Positions 56,094 through 64,000 of a stretch of 64,000 bases of DNA are shown here, in pieces. Numbering within the stretch: position 1 is the first letter of the stretch; the number at the start of each line of letters is the position of its first letter. The translations under genes and the position numbers were made by a program. The stretch covers positions 1 to 64,000 of the forward strand of contig JAVVLW010002922.1 in assembly GCA_034401795.1 (NCBI GenBank), written 5' to 3'. A model generated the notes under the pieces. That model saw only the letters and a list, made by a program, of their open reading frames with translations, was not told where the DNA came from and ran no database searches. The DNA comes from Chaetoderma sp. LZ-2023a. Lineage: Eukaryota; Mollusca; Caudofoveata; Chaetodermatida; Chaetodermatidae.

Positions 56094-56507
56094 TAGGCAT
56101 AATGGAATAAATTGACCATTGACATAGATTCTACAGAAATTAGGCCAAGATGATATACTTTGTATATCGGTGGTAGTCTATGAAATCCATAAAACAATGA
56201 CAAAATTATTAGCATTTTCTCAATATTTTCATATATCCAGTAATACTTTTAGTAAATGGCTATAACTCTGTATTAACATATTAAGACGATTCTCACCAAC
56301 ATATTGTTAAAATCTAAATTGTGACCTAATTGTGAGCAAATTTAGGATTAATCCATTGAATTCATTGAATACTGCAAAACTTTACTGCTTAGATTTCAAT
56401 ACACATACGACAAATCCATCAACGAGGACAAAAAATACCACAAATCTATTTTCCCATTGAGTTTAAGGGAGATTAGTTTCTTAATGATTCTGCCTATATA
56501 TCGTATT
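55732..56507. other. Spacer with TTA microsatellite and a weak exon candidate
   Basis: A TTA run lies at 56056-56091. Just left of it, minus strand about 55994-56046, an open stretch (CFLYDPSVSRNLENELRM) ends at a gtatgt donor. It leaves phase 0, which does not fit the phase-1 entry of exon 53490-53587, so I do not call it as an exon. Confidence 0.4.
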
Positions 56508-57228
56508 TATTGTAATTATACCGCTGGCCGGGTAGCCGTCACCAAAGGGGGTGGGTTAATTAGGTGGAAAAAGTTTGAAAAAAATACCACGAAATTGGAA
56601 TGGTTTTCTCAGTCACCTTGAATCAGTATATAATTAGAGTATTCCATGCAATTTCTGCTAAATTTGCTCAAATATTCATGAAAACCATTCGTTTCACATT
56701 AGAGGCTTTATTTAGGACATAAAGGCAACATTTAGCAAAATTAGGAACAAATGATTTATCCATTGTTAAATTGGATGGAGGTGCGTTTGTGATGCACTCA
56801 CTGATACATCGGAAAATATGCCATAGGTGTATCTCAACATATAATTCACGTTAGAAGCTCTATCGCTGAACGGCAAGATACTGATCAGAAACAATTTAGG
56901 CATTGGTCGAATTGACTGGAGGCGTGTTTGCGATGCATTCAGCAATACATTAGAAAATTTATAGCCGTATCTTAATGCCAATTCAACAACAGCGTTAGGC
57001 GCTCTGTCATTGAACGACAGGATAAGCTGATGTATTCACGAAAATTACCAAACTGTTGCTGCATGTTTTATTTTTTCATGGATGTTTTTCTTCCTTGAAG
57101 ACTAGATGACAGCGGAAGACTGACTATTTCTTACTATTGGTAATTTGCTTTTTTTCCCACCATTCTCAAAAACATGGGGGGGGGGGGGCGGTATAATTGG
57201 GAGGGTGGGAAAATTACAATAAATACGG
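56508..57228. mobile_element. MITE-like element with CGTATTTATTGTAATT ends
   Basis: About 720 bp bounded by 'cgtatttattgtaattatacc' at 56508 and its inverted counterpart ending at 57227 ('aattacaataaatacg'). The inner part of the right end carries a G-run (ggggggggcggtataatt) also mirrored at the left (ataccgc). Inside is a two-fold repeat of about 140 bp (56769 and 56908). No transposase. Copy E begins within a base or two of its right end. Confidence 0.6.
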
Positions 57229-57422
57229 TTTTCACTTCAAGAGTATACTTACCTCCCTAATACTTTTGATATTGCTAAATATTGGCTTTCACTCAATAAA
57301 CACTCAGATTTAAAACAGTTAGGTGCCCCTACTGGGCAGGGAGTCAGAGCGTAGTCTGGCGGATGCCAGCCCCACCACCGCGCATGCGCAGACTAGCACT
57401 TCCTCTTTGCTAGATTATTGGC
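57229..57422 (+). repeat. Copy E 5' terminal inverted repeat
   Basis: Matches the right-end repeats of B-inner (22494-22687) and B-outer in inverted orientation. GCGCATGCGC at 57380-57389. Confidence 0.9.
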
Positions 57423-58331
57423 AGAGAGATCACACATGTTTTTTTTGTGCAATAGCTTTTCCTTAATCTTAAACTGTTTAAGTGGTGTTATTTTGGAGTG
57501 ATAGTCACTGATTTGGATGGCGGGAAGGAACAATTCGCCAAAGGGGGACTTAGGACCTTTAAATCAGGTGACTTCTAGTAAAATTAGCGAGTTTTCTTCC
57601 CGGTGTATTGTGTTTCCGGGACTCGCGGTTACCGTGATAAGCGCCTTGGTTAGTTGGTTTATGTCAACTCGGTGCTACCTATGACTAATTTCTCTTTCTG
57701 TTTATGTCCACAGGTCTGTATGACGCTAGGTGGTCGCATCGCAGCAGCAGAGAGTTAGTTTTCTCTCCACCATGGTTCCATTTCCTACTAACACTGTTAG
57801 GTTATCTAACCAAATGAAAAATTAATGTCCAGTGAGTTGGAGGCCTAGTATAAAGGTCTTCTCACTTTGCCCTCTTGATCCAATTCCTTCCCATGAGGTG
57901 GAGAGAGTTAAGAGGCGTGCGGATGGTGGAGTTCTCCGGTTCGTCATGTTGGATGGTTTGTCTATACAAAGTGTCAGGTATCTAGTTATTGATAATGTGG
58001 TGATGTTAATTATAGTAACAAGCAAAGGGAGATAATTAACATTTTTGCCAGAAAAGAGTTATCTATATGTATCTGATGGTTGTGTAGTCGACGTATCCAT
58101 TCAGCATACAATTCGTTCTTGCACTTGGATGTTTTGTTGGGATCGAATTTTTCCTGTCACGGGATTAATGACGTCATAATCAGCCTGGCTATGTATTTAT
58201 CAGCAATTCAAGTCGCTATGCTGGTTTCTGATGTATATTGATCTTTATGATCGTTTCCTTCTCTTTGAGTTGGTTTGAGTGTCTAAGCTTAACTAGTTTG
58301 CTCATACTCCTTGTCCTTTGCCCTGTTTCAG
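57423..58331 (+). other. 5' leader of copy E, possibly spliced
   Basis: About 0.9 kb between terminal repeat and gag, also present in A, B-inner and B-outer. Contains a good 3' splice-like site (tttctgtttatgtccacag, ending at about 57713). It also has a Kozak-type ATG (ccaccATGG at 57769-57777) that opens a 17-codon frame beginning MVPFPTNTVRLSNQ, and a second strong 3' splice-like site (tttgccctgtttcag) ending at 58331. The Kozak ATG is kept in both B copies but lost in A and C. Confidence 0.55.
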
Positions 58332-60425
58332 GGACCGGGTTGCGCGTCCTGTGGACGTTTTCTACCTGATAAGTTCTGGCCTCATCGTTGCTATCAATGT
58401 AGCCCTTGTGGTCCCTTGGTTAATTGTGACATATGTAAGCACTGGGGGGGCGAGTTAATGTCCGAATTCTTGTGCTGCTTACAGGCGACGGACAAGGTGG
58501 TAGAGGAGGAGAAGAAGAAGAAGCGGAAACGAGAGGTTGTAAGTAGGAAGGGTAAGGGGAAGGTCTCGTCCGCGGTGGATATGGAGGCCTTCCGGACTGA
58601 GATGTTGGGAGAGATGAAGAGGACAATAAAGGATTTGGTTCCAGGGTTGCTTCGTGGCATGCTTCCTGGACCAAATCCTTTACTGTCCTCATCATCGGCT
58701 TCGGAGCAGGTAATCCCCGCCTCTGGATCGGTTTTCCTTAGACCGCTTCCGTTGTTCGATGATTCAGAGGTGGCCCCATTAGAGGGGGCGTTCCACGACC
58801 CTGGCAGCAGGCTTATTGCCGCGCCGATAGGGGACCGTGGACGGTTGTCGCTGGAACCCGCGGGCTGCTTATCAGTCCAGGGGTATCCGCACGCCGCGGT
58901 GGCCAGTACCTCCTATGGCACCGTTCCTGGTCAGCCCGGGTTAGCTCTCTTTGCTGACCCGGGGTCTAATCTTTCTGACCAGGGTGATGAGGATTACCTG
59001 CTAGGGTCGCCGTCTGACGACGTGGACATGGATGAAGACGTTTGTGCACCCCTCGCGGGGAATACAGGCGGCTTATTCCACGGTTTTACTCACCCTGGAG
59101 TAGAGTCCGCGGCTCAGGTGGTGGCCCAGGGCGCTGCTGATGGCCAGCGGTACCGCATACCTCGGCTTGCCGAGGGTGTTGCTGGTGCTGGCCGGGCCCG
59201 TGGTGGGGCAATATATACCCCGCGCTCTGCCACGGTGCCTGCTCCTGGTCAAACCAGTGATATTCTCATGCCGGTGCTGTCAGGCCCGCGTGTTTTCCCT
59301 GGCTTGCCAGGTGTATCAGCGTACCCGCCGTCAAGCTCTGCTGCTTGCGCTCAGGAGGAAGACGAAGGACCCCGTCTTGTAGAGCGCTCGCAGTTAGCCA
59401 CGGAGGAGGATTGGTATGACGCTTGCCAGTGGTTGGTGAGCGTTAGGCCTGATCTGCCCGTGGAGCAGTCGGCTAGCCAGCGTGATCACAGGCCGTGGTT
59501 AGCTGGGAAACCGACTGCTAACGCTATGCCTTCTCTGCCGCTGGCGGAGCATGTCGTTGACATGTTCAAGGCGGCGGAGTCGTCCATTAAGTCGAGTGGA
59601 CGTCTCGCGAAGGCCCCTCGCGAGGTGGCCAGGCGTTGTCGCATCGTGCCCCTGGATTACCAGCGGTACGGTGTGGTACCCAAGCCCAGCGTGGATGACC
59701 GCGCGGCTTTGGGTGAGGATGCGCGGCCAGGCTCCCGTTCTGACACGGGAGTCTTGTGCTCGAACGCGTTGCGTTCGGCGAATACCACGTTGCGTGATGC
59801 GGAGGAGAGTGGGAGGGCTTCGATTGCCGCTCTGTCCCACGTCTCCCAGCTGTTACAGGGGGTAGTAACGGCATCCGCATCGCGCCAGCCAAGTCCGGTC
59901 ACGGTCCAGCGAACCATCCAGGATGGTATTAACCTGGCGCTGGACTGTATGACACGGGCGGTGACCGGGAGTGTCCGGGCAAGACGCACGTTTGCCCTGG
60001 ACAATCTGTGCCCGTCTCAGGACCTGTACAATAGGCTACTGCGTACGCCTATGACGGGTCCTGGTCTTTTTGGAGGTGAGGGATGTCGACACCTCCAGGA
60101 GACGGTCACCCTGGTGAATAACCAGAGGGCGCTGCGCGAGCAGTTTGAGGTGCTGCGTCGTGCTAACGTTCGCGCCGCGGCCCCTGCGTATCGTCCCCTG
60201 CAGGCTCGAGGTGGTGCTGGCCAAGTCAGAGGCCAGCCGCCGTCGCAGCGTCGGCCTCGGCCGCGTGCGATTCGGCCTGCAGCGAGGGGGGCGCAGGTTC
60301 CTCAGGCGCCGTCAGCCAGGCAGCCGCCCGCGCACCAAGGTGCGTGCGGGGCGGGGCGGGGCGGGGCGGGGCGCGCGAGGATCTGGGCGTGGTTATCGGT
60401 CCTGACAGGACGCTTACCGCGGTAA
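58332..60425 (+). CDS. gag-like ORF1 with altered C terminus, copy E
   Basis: 697 residues from the splice-like border to a stop at 60425. Identical in layout to B-inner (CASCGRFL, CYQCSPCG, CDICKHWGG; LPLAEHVVDMF). In the GC-rich tail the GGGGC run has five units (about 60346-60372) against three in both B copies. The 10-nt gain shifts the frame, replacing the RG-rich end (GSGRGYRS) with RARIWAWLSVL and more. Whether this tail still works is unknown. Confidence 0.76.
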   Translation, partial: GPGCASCGRFLPDKFWPHRCYQCSPCGPLVNCDICKHWGGELMSEFLCCLQATDKVVEEEKKKKRKREVVSRKGKGKVSSAVDMEAFRTEMLGEMKRTIKDLVPGLLRGMLPGPNPLLSSSSASEQVIPASGSVFLRPLPLFDDSEVAPLEGAFHDPGSRLIAAPIGDRGRLSLEPAGCLSVQGYPHAAVASTSYGTVPGQPGLALFADPGSNLSDQGDEDYLLGSPSDDVDMDEDVCAPLAGNTGGLFHGFTHPGVESAAQVVAQGAADGQRYRIPRLAEGVAGAGRARGGAIYTPRSATVPAPGQTSDILMPVLSGPRVFPGLPGVSAYPPSSSAACAQEEDEGPRLVERSQLATEEDWYDACQWLVSVRPDLPVEQSASQRDHRPWLAGKPTANAMPSLPLAEHVVDMFKAAESSIKSSGRLAKAPREVARRCRIVPLDYQRYGVVPKPSVDDRAALGEDARPGSRSDTGVLCSNALRSANTTLRDAEESGRASIAALSHVSQLLQGVVTASASRQPSPVTVQRTIQDGINLALDCMTRAVTGSVRARRTFALDNLCPSQDLYNRLLRTPMTGPGLFGGEGCRHLQETVTLVNNQRALREQFEVLRRANVRAAAPAYRPLQARGGAGQVRGQPPSQRRPRPRAIRPAARGAQVPQAPSARQPPAHQGACGAGRGGAGRARIWAWLSVLTGRLPR

Positions 60426-62536
60426 GAACCACTCCGGTGTGTATGGCGACGGAGACAGTGCCGCTCTTGCATGCCTCGTGTCCACCGCGGTCCCTAGGTG
60501 GACCGGTGGGAGGCCGGCTAGCCGACCACATGCAAGAGTGGGAACGGTTAACTCAGGACCGTTTAGTCTTGCGATGGCTTTCCGTCGGGTATCATCCAGA
60601 GTGGATGACAGGCCCGCCGTCGCGACTGTCTCTAGTGCCAGTCTGGACTCCCATTCCGAGAGATCCAGAGCAAAGGTTGTGTATCGAGGAGGAGATAAAT
60701 TCCCTCGTACAAAAGGGAGCTATTCAGCCGGCACAAAGGTGTCCGGGCTTCTATTCAACCCTGTTCTTAGTAACAAAACGCACCGGAGGGTGGAGACCGA
60801 TTCTCAACCTCAAGCCATTGAACAAGTTCATCGAGACGCCCAGTTTCAAGATGGAAACGGTGCGCTCGGTGTTGGCGGGGTTGGAGAGGGGGATGTGGAC
60901 GGCGTCGATAGATTTGAAGGACGCTTATTTCCACATCCCCATCCACGGGAGTTTCTGTCGCTTCCTGAGATTTGCATTCCAGGGCAGACAGTGGGAATTC
61001 AGGGTGTTGCCCTTCGGAATTTCCACGGCTCCTCGGGTTTTCACCCGTGTGGTTCTTGCGATCACAGCATACCTCCGCAGGAGAAGCATAGCAGTCCACA
61101 CATACATAGACGACTGGCTGTTGAAAGCGCACACCCGAGAAAGTTTGTCGGCCAATCTGGAGATTGTTTTGAAAACTCTCACAGACTTAGGCTGGATGAT
61201 CAATTTCCCAAAATCAGAGCTGACTCCATCCCAGAAGTTTGTTTACCTGGGGATGTTCTTCGATCTAGAGACAGGATATGTTTATCCTACTCAGGAGGGA
61301 GTTCAGAAACTCATCTCATTAATTCAGTCAGTGTGCGACAGTCGTCATGTCCTGGCACGGGTTTACTTGAGAATGCTGGGGTTGATGGTTTCATTGGAAC
61401 CAGTCATTCCTCAGGCCGCCTTACGCAGGCGGCCGATCCAGTTGTTTCTCATGACACAATGGACCCAGAGTACAGGTTCGCTGGACTCGAATGTGTCAGT
61501 GTTGGCGCCTCTGATTCACCACCTGCAATGGTGGTTGAATACAGAGAATCTCTTGCCGGGGGTTTTGCTAACCCCTCCCCACCCTCAGGTGACTGTGTAT
61601 ACAGATGCGTCGATGGAGGGCTGGGGAGCTTGCCTGGAAGAGTCCACGATATCAGGGCTTTGGAATCTGGAACAGTCAAAGGAACATATAAATCTACTGG
61701 AGCTAAAAGCAGTAGTCCTGGGCCTGGAACATTTCTTACAGAAAGTTCAGGGCAAGATTGTTCTTATTCGTTCAGACAACTCAACAGTTGTGACTTACAT
61801 AAACCGCCAGGGCGGAACGAAGTCGCCCAGTCTCTGTATGATGACATGGAAACTGCTTTGTTGGTGTCTGGATCACCAGATTACCTTGAAAGCAGTTCAT
61901 ATTCCGGGAAGGTTAAACCTGCTAGCAGACTCATTGAGCCGAAGGATGAGTGTTTTACCCACGGAATGGCAACTAAATCAATGTGTGGCGGATCGTCTGT
62001 TCGACCATTGGGGGAAACCCAACATCGATTTGTTCGCAACGAAGAAGAATGCGAAGATGACGACGTACGTCTCTCCGATTCCGGATCCAAGCGCTTTCGC
62101 AACAGATGCGTTAGCTATCAGCTGGGGGAGAATGTATGCATACGCATTCCCTCCAGCAATCCTGATTCCAAAAATTCTTCAGAAAATCAGGCAAGAGGAA
62201 TGCCAAGTGCTTCTGATCGCCCCGGATTGGCCAAGCCGATCATGGTATACGGATCTGCTGGACCTTCTGGTTTGCAATCCGGTTCCTCTGCCTCTGATGG
62301 ACGATATTATCTTCCAGGGCAAGGCCCTTCACAACAATCCGTCAATGTTCAGATTGACTGCGTGGATGTTGTCAAGGAATCTAGAATTAAGGAGGGCTTT
62401 TCTGAGCAAGCAGCCATGTTTATGGCCAAAGCCAGGAGGGGGTCAACCTCCAGAGCATATAATTATAAAATCAACAGATTTGCAGAATGGTGCTCAAAAA
62501 GATGTATTGATCCAATGGATTCATCTATTCAAGTAG
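60344..62536 (+). CDS. pol: reverse transcriptase/RNase H, copy E
   Basis: 730 codons open to a TAG at 62536, with DLKDAYFHIP, LPFGISTAPRVFTR, HTYIDDWLLKA, TDAS, LLELKAV, RSDNSTVV and NLLADSLSR. The open frame begins inside the GGGGC run, so its overlap with gag is shorter than in B-inner (where pol is open 251 nt into gag). The C-terminal DIRS domain (PNIDLFATKKNAK ... APDWPSRSWY) is complete. No ATG start is evident. Confidence 0.9.
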   Translation: MRGGAGRGGAREDLGVVIGPDRTLTAVRTTPVCMATETVPLLHASCPPRSLGGPVGGRLADHMQEWERLTQDRLVLRWLSVGYHPEWMTGPPSRLSLVPVWTPIPRDPEQRLCIEEEINSLVQKGAIQPAQRCPGFYSTLFLVTKRTGGWRPILNLKPLNKFIETPSFKMETVRSVLAGLERGMWTASIDLKDAYFHIPIHGSFCRFLRFAFQGRQWEFRVLPFGISTAPRVFTRVVLAITAYLRRRSIAVHTYIDDWLLKAHTRESLSANLEIVLKTLTDLGWMINFPKSELTPSQKFVYLGMFFDLETGYVYPTQEGVQKLISLIQSVCDSRHVLARVYLRMLGLMVSLEPVIPQAALRRRPIQLFLMTQWTQSTGSLDSNVSVLAPLIHHLQWWLNTENLLPGVLLTPPHPQVTVYTDASMEGWGACLEESTISGLWNLEQSKEHINLLELKAVVLGLEHFLQKVQGKIVLIRSDNSTVVTYINRQGGTKSPSLCMMTWKLLCWCLDHQITLKAVHIPGRLNLLADSLSRRMSVLPTEWQLNQCVADRLFDHWGKPNIDLFATKKNAKMTTYVSPIPDPSAFATDALAISWGRMYAYAFPPAILIPKILQKIRQEECQVLLIAPDWPSRSWYTDLLDLLVCNPVPLPLMDDIIFQGKALHNNPSMFRLTAWMLSRNLELRRAFLSKQPCLWPKPGGGQPPEHIIIKSTDLQNGAQKDVLIQWIHLFK

Positions 62537-63375
62537 TAGCTGATTTCCTCTGTCACCTCTATGATGCCTATAGCCTCAAGCCTAACTCTATTGCTGGTTA
62601 TAAGTCAGCTTTAATGTCTGTTATTCCTTGCTTGGCTAAGAGGGGAAGTGATGAAGTAAATACATTAAATGTATTAATTAAAGGCATGGGCAATCTAAGA
62701 CCAAGGAATCCACCTGTGATTCCGTCTTGGAGTTTATCGCTAGTGCTTCAAGTACTAGGTGATAAGCCTTTTGAACCACTTAGTTCCATTTCTATGAAAC
62801 TATTAACACTGAAGACTGTGTTTTTAATTGCTGCGGCCTCGGCTAGGCGTAGGAGTGAAATTCATGCCTTATCAGCCGAGGATGACCGTTTTGTGGTTTC
62901 AGGGGAAGGCCTTAAGCTGCTACCTAGGATTAATTTCTTGGCTAAAAATCAGTCGTTGAAATATCCAGGTCAACCTATTATTTTGCCTGCTTTAACTAGA
63001 TATGATCCTAATTCTAAAGCATGGTGTCCCGTCCGGGCGCTGCGCCGATACAAACAACGTACGGCGGAGTGGCGCACCGACCAGTCAGCGTTATGGTTGT
63101 CATATATTGAACCCCATGGCAGGGCTTCTAAGGACACCATTTCCAGGTGGATTGTGGAATGCATTCAGTTTTGCCATAAATCCGCCACCGGGAAGCAGGT
63201 TGACGTGGCCAAGGCTCACAGTGTCCGCGGCGTAGTGACATCCACGGCCCTATTTAATGGGGTCCCTGTGGATGATATTATGTCGGTGGCTCAGTGGCAC
63301 TGTGAGTCAAGTTTTACAGACCATTATCTCCGTGACACCTCTAATCCTCTCGCCTTGTCGGTTTTGAAAAAATAA
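62341..63375 (+). CDS. Tyrosine recombinase (YR), copy E
   Basis: 345 codons of recombinase to a TAA at 63375, overlapping the last ~65 codons of pol. ASARRRSEIHAL, HSVRG, AQWHCE and DHYLRD give the R..HxxR..H/W..Y set. The frame is open upstream to 60439 across pol. Confidence 0.88.
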   Translation, partial: VNVQIDCVDVVKESRIKEGFSEQAAMFMAKARRGSTSRAYNYKINRFAEWCSKRCIDPMDSSIQVVADFLCHLYDAYSLKPNSIAGYKSALMSVIPCLAKRGSDEVNTLNVLIKGMGNLRPRNPPVIPSWSLSLVLQVLGDKPFEPLSSISMKLLTLKTVFLIAAASARRRSEIHALSAEDDRFVVSGEGLKLLPRINFLAKNQSLKYPGQPIILPALTRYDPNSKAWCPVRALRRYKQRTAEWRTDQSALWLSYIEPHGRASKDTISRWIVECIQFCHKSATGKQVDVAKAHSVRGVVTSTALFNGVPVDDIMSVAQWHCESSFTDHYLRDTSNPLALSVLKK

Positions 63376-63910
63376 ATCGGTTTATATTTTTTGAGGAGGT
63401 TTTTCCTCATTACTTATATATTTCACAATTAATTTATGGAAACACCCACTTTTTTGGGCCTGCATCAGTCTTTACCAATGGGAAGATGATGTCAGCAGCC
63501 TTTTCAACAAGGTCAGTCTTGTTCATGTGTTGTCCGTTGTTGATTGTATTGTCACGATTACCCGTTATTAATATGGTGATGGTTTGTGTATTTGTGTGGT
63601 TCATTGTTGAGAGTTACGAAAATGGAGCTTTTTCGTCTCTGTCCTGTAGTACATGGCACTTGTACGTAGAGAGCGTATAGGACATTGAGGTCAGTCGACT
63701 CTTCCTCCCAGGAAGGAGGGGGGGGGGTGCGCATATGACATTCGGTCATCTCTCATACATCGGTGGTGTTATCCGATGGTTAGTCAAATCCTGACTGTTT
63801 TTTCTTACAGTTTCAGAAGTTTAAGTGCCTTAAACGCAGAAAAGCGTATAGGGATGAGCTGGTCTTTTGACCTCGCCTCCCTCCCGCCAGATTCACTTTC
63901 GAATTCTGGC
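63376..63910 (+). other. 3' untranslated part of copy E
   Basis: Between recombinase stop and internal complementary region, equivalent to 16021-16553 in B-inner and 2172-2699 in A. It has a purine/G run (63712-63728) whose length differs between copies, and the repeated phrases gaaaatggagctttt and gtacatggcacttgtacg (the latter a short inverted repeat). No ORF. Confidence 0.7.
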
Positions 63911-64000
63911 AATATCAAAAGTATTAGGGAGGTAAGTATACTCTTGAAGTGAAATAAACGAAATCTAGGATTTCTTTTTTCACGAGAGAGTTGATACTTA
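63911..64000 (+). repeat. Copy E internal complementary region (partial)
   Basis: 63911-63955 is the inverted copy of the element's 5' tip. From 63956 the inverted copy of its 3' tip begins (aaacgaaatctagg) and runs off the window. Confidence 0.88.

Larger units (their letters stand above)
57229..64000 (+). mobile_element. DIRS-type retrotransposon copy E (cut by window end)
   Basis: Plus-strand copy with 5' terminal repeat, leader, gag, pol, recombinase and the internal complementary region. The 3' terminal repeat, expected to be about 280 bp more, is outside the window. Nearly identical to B-inner, so young. Pol and recombinase are uninterrupted; the gag tail is shifted by two extra GGGGC units. 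Confidence 0.93.

Noticed and set aside
57229-64000. LTR retrotransposon or retrovirus
   Set aside because: Terminal repeats are inverted, not direct; an ICR and tyrosine recombinase are present; no DDE integrase, protease or envelope is seen.

Overview
The window looks like a piece of a repeat-rich animal genome, most likely a marine invertebrate. A mollusc or other lophotrochozoan is my guess, not something I can prove from the sequence. There are microsatellites, many dispersed AT-rich repeats, short exons with GT/AG borders far apart, and retrotransposons of animal type. Nothing bacterial (operons, CRISPR, RNA genes) is present.

The dominant content is one family of tyrosine-recombinase (DIRS-type) retrotransposons, present as six copies or fragments. 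Copy A (1790-8818), copy B-outer (14427-15637 plus 22688-28534), copy B-inner (15638-22687), copy C (42375-46183 plus 49978-52711) and copy D (46184-49977) lie on the minus strand. Copy E (57229 to the window end) lies on the plus strand. A full element is about 7.05 kb. It has a non-identical inverted terminal repeat of about 190-215 bp at each end, a Cys-rich gag-like ORF, a pol ORF with reverse transcriptase and RNase H, an overlapping tyrosine recombinase ORF, and an internal complementary region that repeats in inverted form both extreme ends of the element. That layout is diagnostic of DIRS elements, which are thought to replicate through a circle and integrate by recombinase without target duplication. 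B-inner has all three ORFs open. E has pol and recombinase open, but its gag tail is frameshifted. B-outer was intact until B-inner split its recombinase gene. A has an open gag and recombinase but a twice-frameshifted pol. C and D are old and decayed.

The copies are nested. B-inner sits inside the recombinase gene of B-outer. A 3'-truncated copy D sits inside C near the gag/pol junction. C in turn split the GIY-YIG endonuclease region of an older Penelope-like element (42203-42374 and 52712-53260). These stacks lie in introns of a host gene on the minus strand. I could assemble nine short exons of it (53490 down to 9336) by reading splice borders and phase. They join into about 216 residues of continuous cysteine-containing leucine-rich repeats, like F-box/LRR (FBXL) or AMN1-type proteins. 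Both ends of this gene are missing or uncertain.

The rest is repeats. A TTAA-flanked MITE family (five copies, about 200-230 bp, each with a central palindrome) looks piggyBac-like. A second MITE-like element at 56508-57228 is abutted by copy E. A long unclassified dispersed repeat occurs three times (1-1082, 11708-14008, 53627-55434). There is a decayed non-LTR reverse transcriptase fragment (36245-37115), an array of roughly 42-bp units each carrying a small hairpin (30775-31445), a 42-bp minisatellite (37278-37870), and several microsatellites.
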